From the NCBI GenBank assembly GCA_013396635.1, contig WBMW01005746.1, positions 974,622 to 1,038,621 of the forward strand: 64,000 bases of DNA, written 5' to 3'. The position numbers were made by a program, and so were the translations under genes. This DNA comes from Penelope pileata. Taxonomy: Eukaryota; Chordata; Aves; Galliformes; Cracidae. The notes beneath the pieces are model-generated. The model was given only the letters and a program-made list of their open reading frames with translations, had not been told where the DNA came from and made no database searches. Of this stretch, positions 62,925-64,000 are shown in pieces. The first letter of the stretch is position 1, and each line of letters opens with the position of its first letter.

Positions 62925-64000
62925 TTTTGTTTAATTCACCTCACACATCCTCCATCCTTCCCTGTACTTAACATTAACTTTCCTGCGCTCTCGATTCTTT
63001 GGTTTGTGGCAGCTGAAATAACGTTTTCCCACTCATTGTTGCATCCTGCAAACTAATTTTTGTTTGTTCAGTTACCTGAATTACAAAGCTGTATCTGTCA
63101 CCATGTTGCGTGTGCACTGTGGGGCTCAATGCTGTCACCTCACCTCAGTGATAGTTTCTCTCTCAGCTTCACTGGGTGCAGGATTGGACCCCTTCCTGTG
63201 CTGAAAATCTCAGTGTCACACTAACACTGTTTGAATGCAAGACTGCTCCCCTGGCCTGTGCAGCAGCTCCGGAGAGGAAGGCTGTTGTCAGTCTGCGTTT
63301 AGTGGCAGGAGTAATTGAGCACCCTGGGCAGGGTGCCACCACAAGCCCCGTACTCTTGTTAAGAGCAAGCAAATTGGGATTCAGAGGGGAGTGGTGAGTC
63401 CTGGCTCTCCTTACAGGTCCACAAAGCTGAATTTGCCAAAGGCAAGAAAGCAAGCTGCTGTACCCAAGGAAGGGTAGAGTTTTCCTTATGCCCAGCCTTA
63501 TGCCCTTCCTCAAAATGGGGGCAGAAGAGGGGAAGTAGGACTCTCTGCTTGCAGCTTCTTCCCAGGGCTGCCCCTGTGCTGTCCCTCCCCAGAGTTCAAG
63601 CCCATAGCATAAAGCTGCATGTAGGTGGGCAATTTAGCTGCAGCGGTTCTGCTCACCTGGGTTAAAATCCCTCTTATAGTGCAATGACTTGTCAGCTGCC
63701 AGTGCCACAAGGGCAACTTCGTTTAAACAGCTTTAGTGCTGTAAAGCATATGACTTCTTCATAGCTGCGTATTGCTTGGTTTATTCCCTGGTGCACACAG
63801 ATACTGAGCTCTGAATGCAAACAAGCATAGTTTCTTCATTTCCTTTTGCAATGAGATTTTATGTGGCAGAAAGTGGGACTGCTCTGTACTGCTCCTTGCA
63901 GAGAAATAGTGACTAAGGCATATGACACAGTGCAGATACTTACAGGTAGATCATTCCCATCAATGTTACTGGTTATTTAGCAGGGGTAATAGGACTGAAG

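Larger units (their letters stand above)
62207..64000. other. 5' part of the intron after w46
   Basis: Contains a candidate 6-nt microexon (62897-62902) and a somewhat GC-richer stretch around 63240-63600. The next constant DHR-2 exon, expected to begin with GFFEEE-type sequence, is not in the window. Confidence 0.75.

Noticed and set aside
1..64000. Novel multi-gene system, CRISPR array, tRNA or rRNA genes
   Set aside because: The window is one vertebrate gene with introns. I saw no regularly spaced direct repeats, clover-leaf genes or rRNA-like sequence on either strand.

Overview
The window is vertebrate genomic DNA holding one large, intron-rich gene on the + strand and no complete second gene. 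The host is almost certainly a bird. At least five fragments look like avian CR1 LINE 3' ends, introns are short for this gene, the intergenic-style sequence is AT-rich, and the protein is close to but not identical with the mammalian one. A single N after a poly(A) run at position 33000 points to a draft assembly.

The gene is DOCK10 (zizimin-3), a DOCK-D family guanine-nucleotide exchange factor for Rho GTPases. I could place 46 consecutive coding exons between 959 and 62206. All have GT donors and AG acceptors, all intron phases match, and together they encode 1749 uninterrupted residues. The protein's roughly 150 N-terminal residues and roughly 290 C-terminal residues lie outside the window, judging from the remembered length of human DOCK10 (about 2186 aa). 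DOCK10 was chosen over its paralogues DOCK9 and DOCK11 because of the Gly-rich linker before the PH domain and the wording of the PH, DHR-1 and inter-domain segments.

Layout: 959-1031 is the linker; 1340-6562 is the PH domain; 8194-21357 is the PH-to-DHR-1 region; 24892-29582 is the DHR-1 (C2-like, lipid-binding) domain; 30132-57084 is the long helical/armadillo-like middle region; 57622-62206 is the first part of the DHR-2 exchange domain. The catalytic lobe C with the nucleotide-sensor loop is beyond the right edge.

Introns hold three CR1 3' ends in + orientation (38540-39068, 43086-43210, 56519-56801), two short CR1 pieces in - orientation (10144-10200, 27380-27460), two probable remnants of much older amniote repeats (17491-17562 and a split copy at 34378-34805), simple repeats and poly(A) tracts. 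The observations most worth following up are a candidate 6-nt in-frame microexon at 62897-62902 flanked by a (U)GCAUG RBFOX motif, two frame-preserving candidate cassette exons (45489-45533 and 48853-48900), a strong acceptor leading into a short protein-like reading frame at 32512-32606, and a zero-length AG|GTAAGT recursive-splice-like site at 14694/14695. I found no prokaryotic-style system, CRISPR array, tRNA or rRNA.
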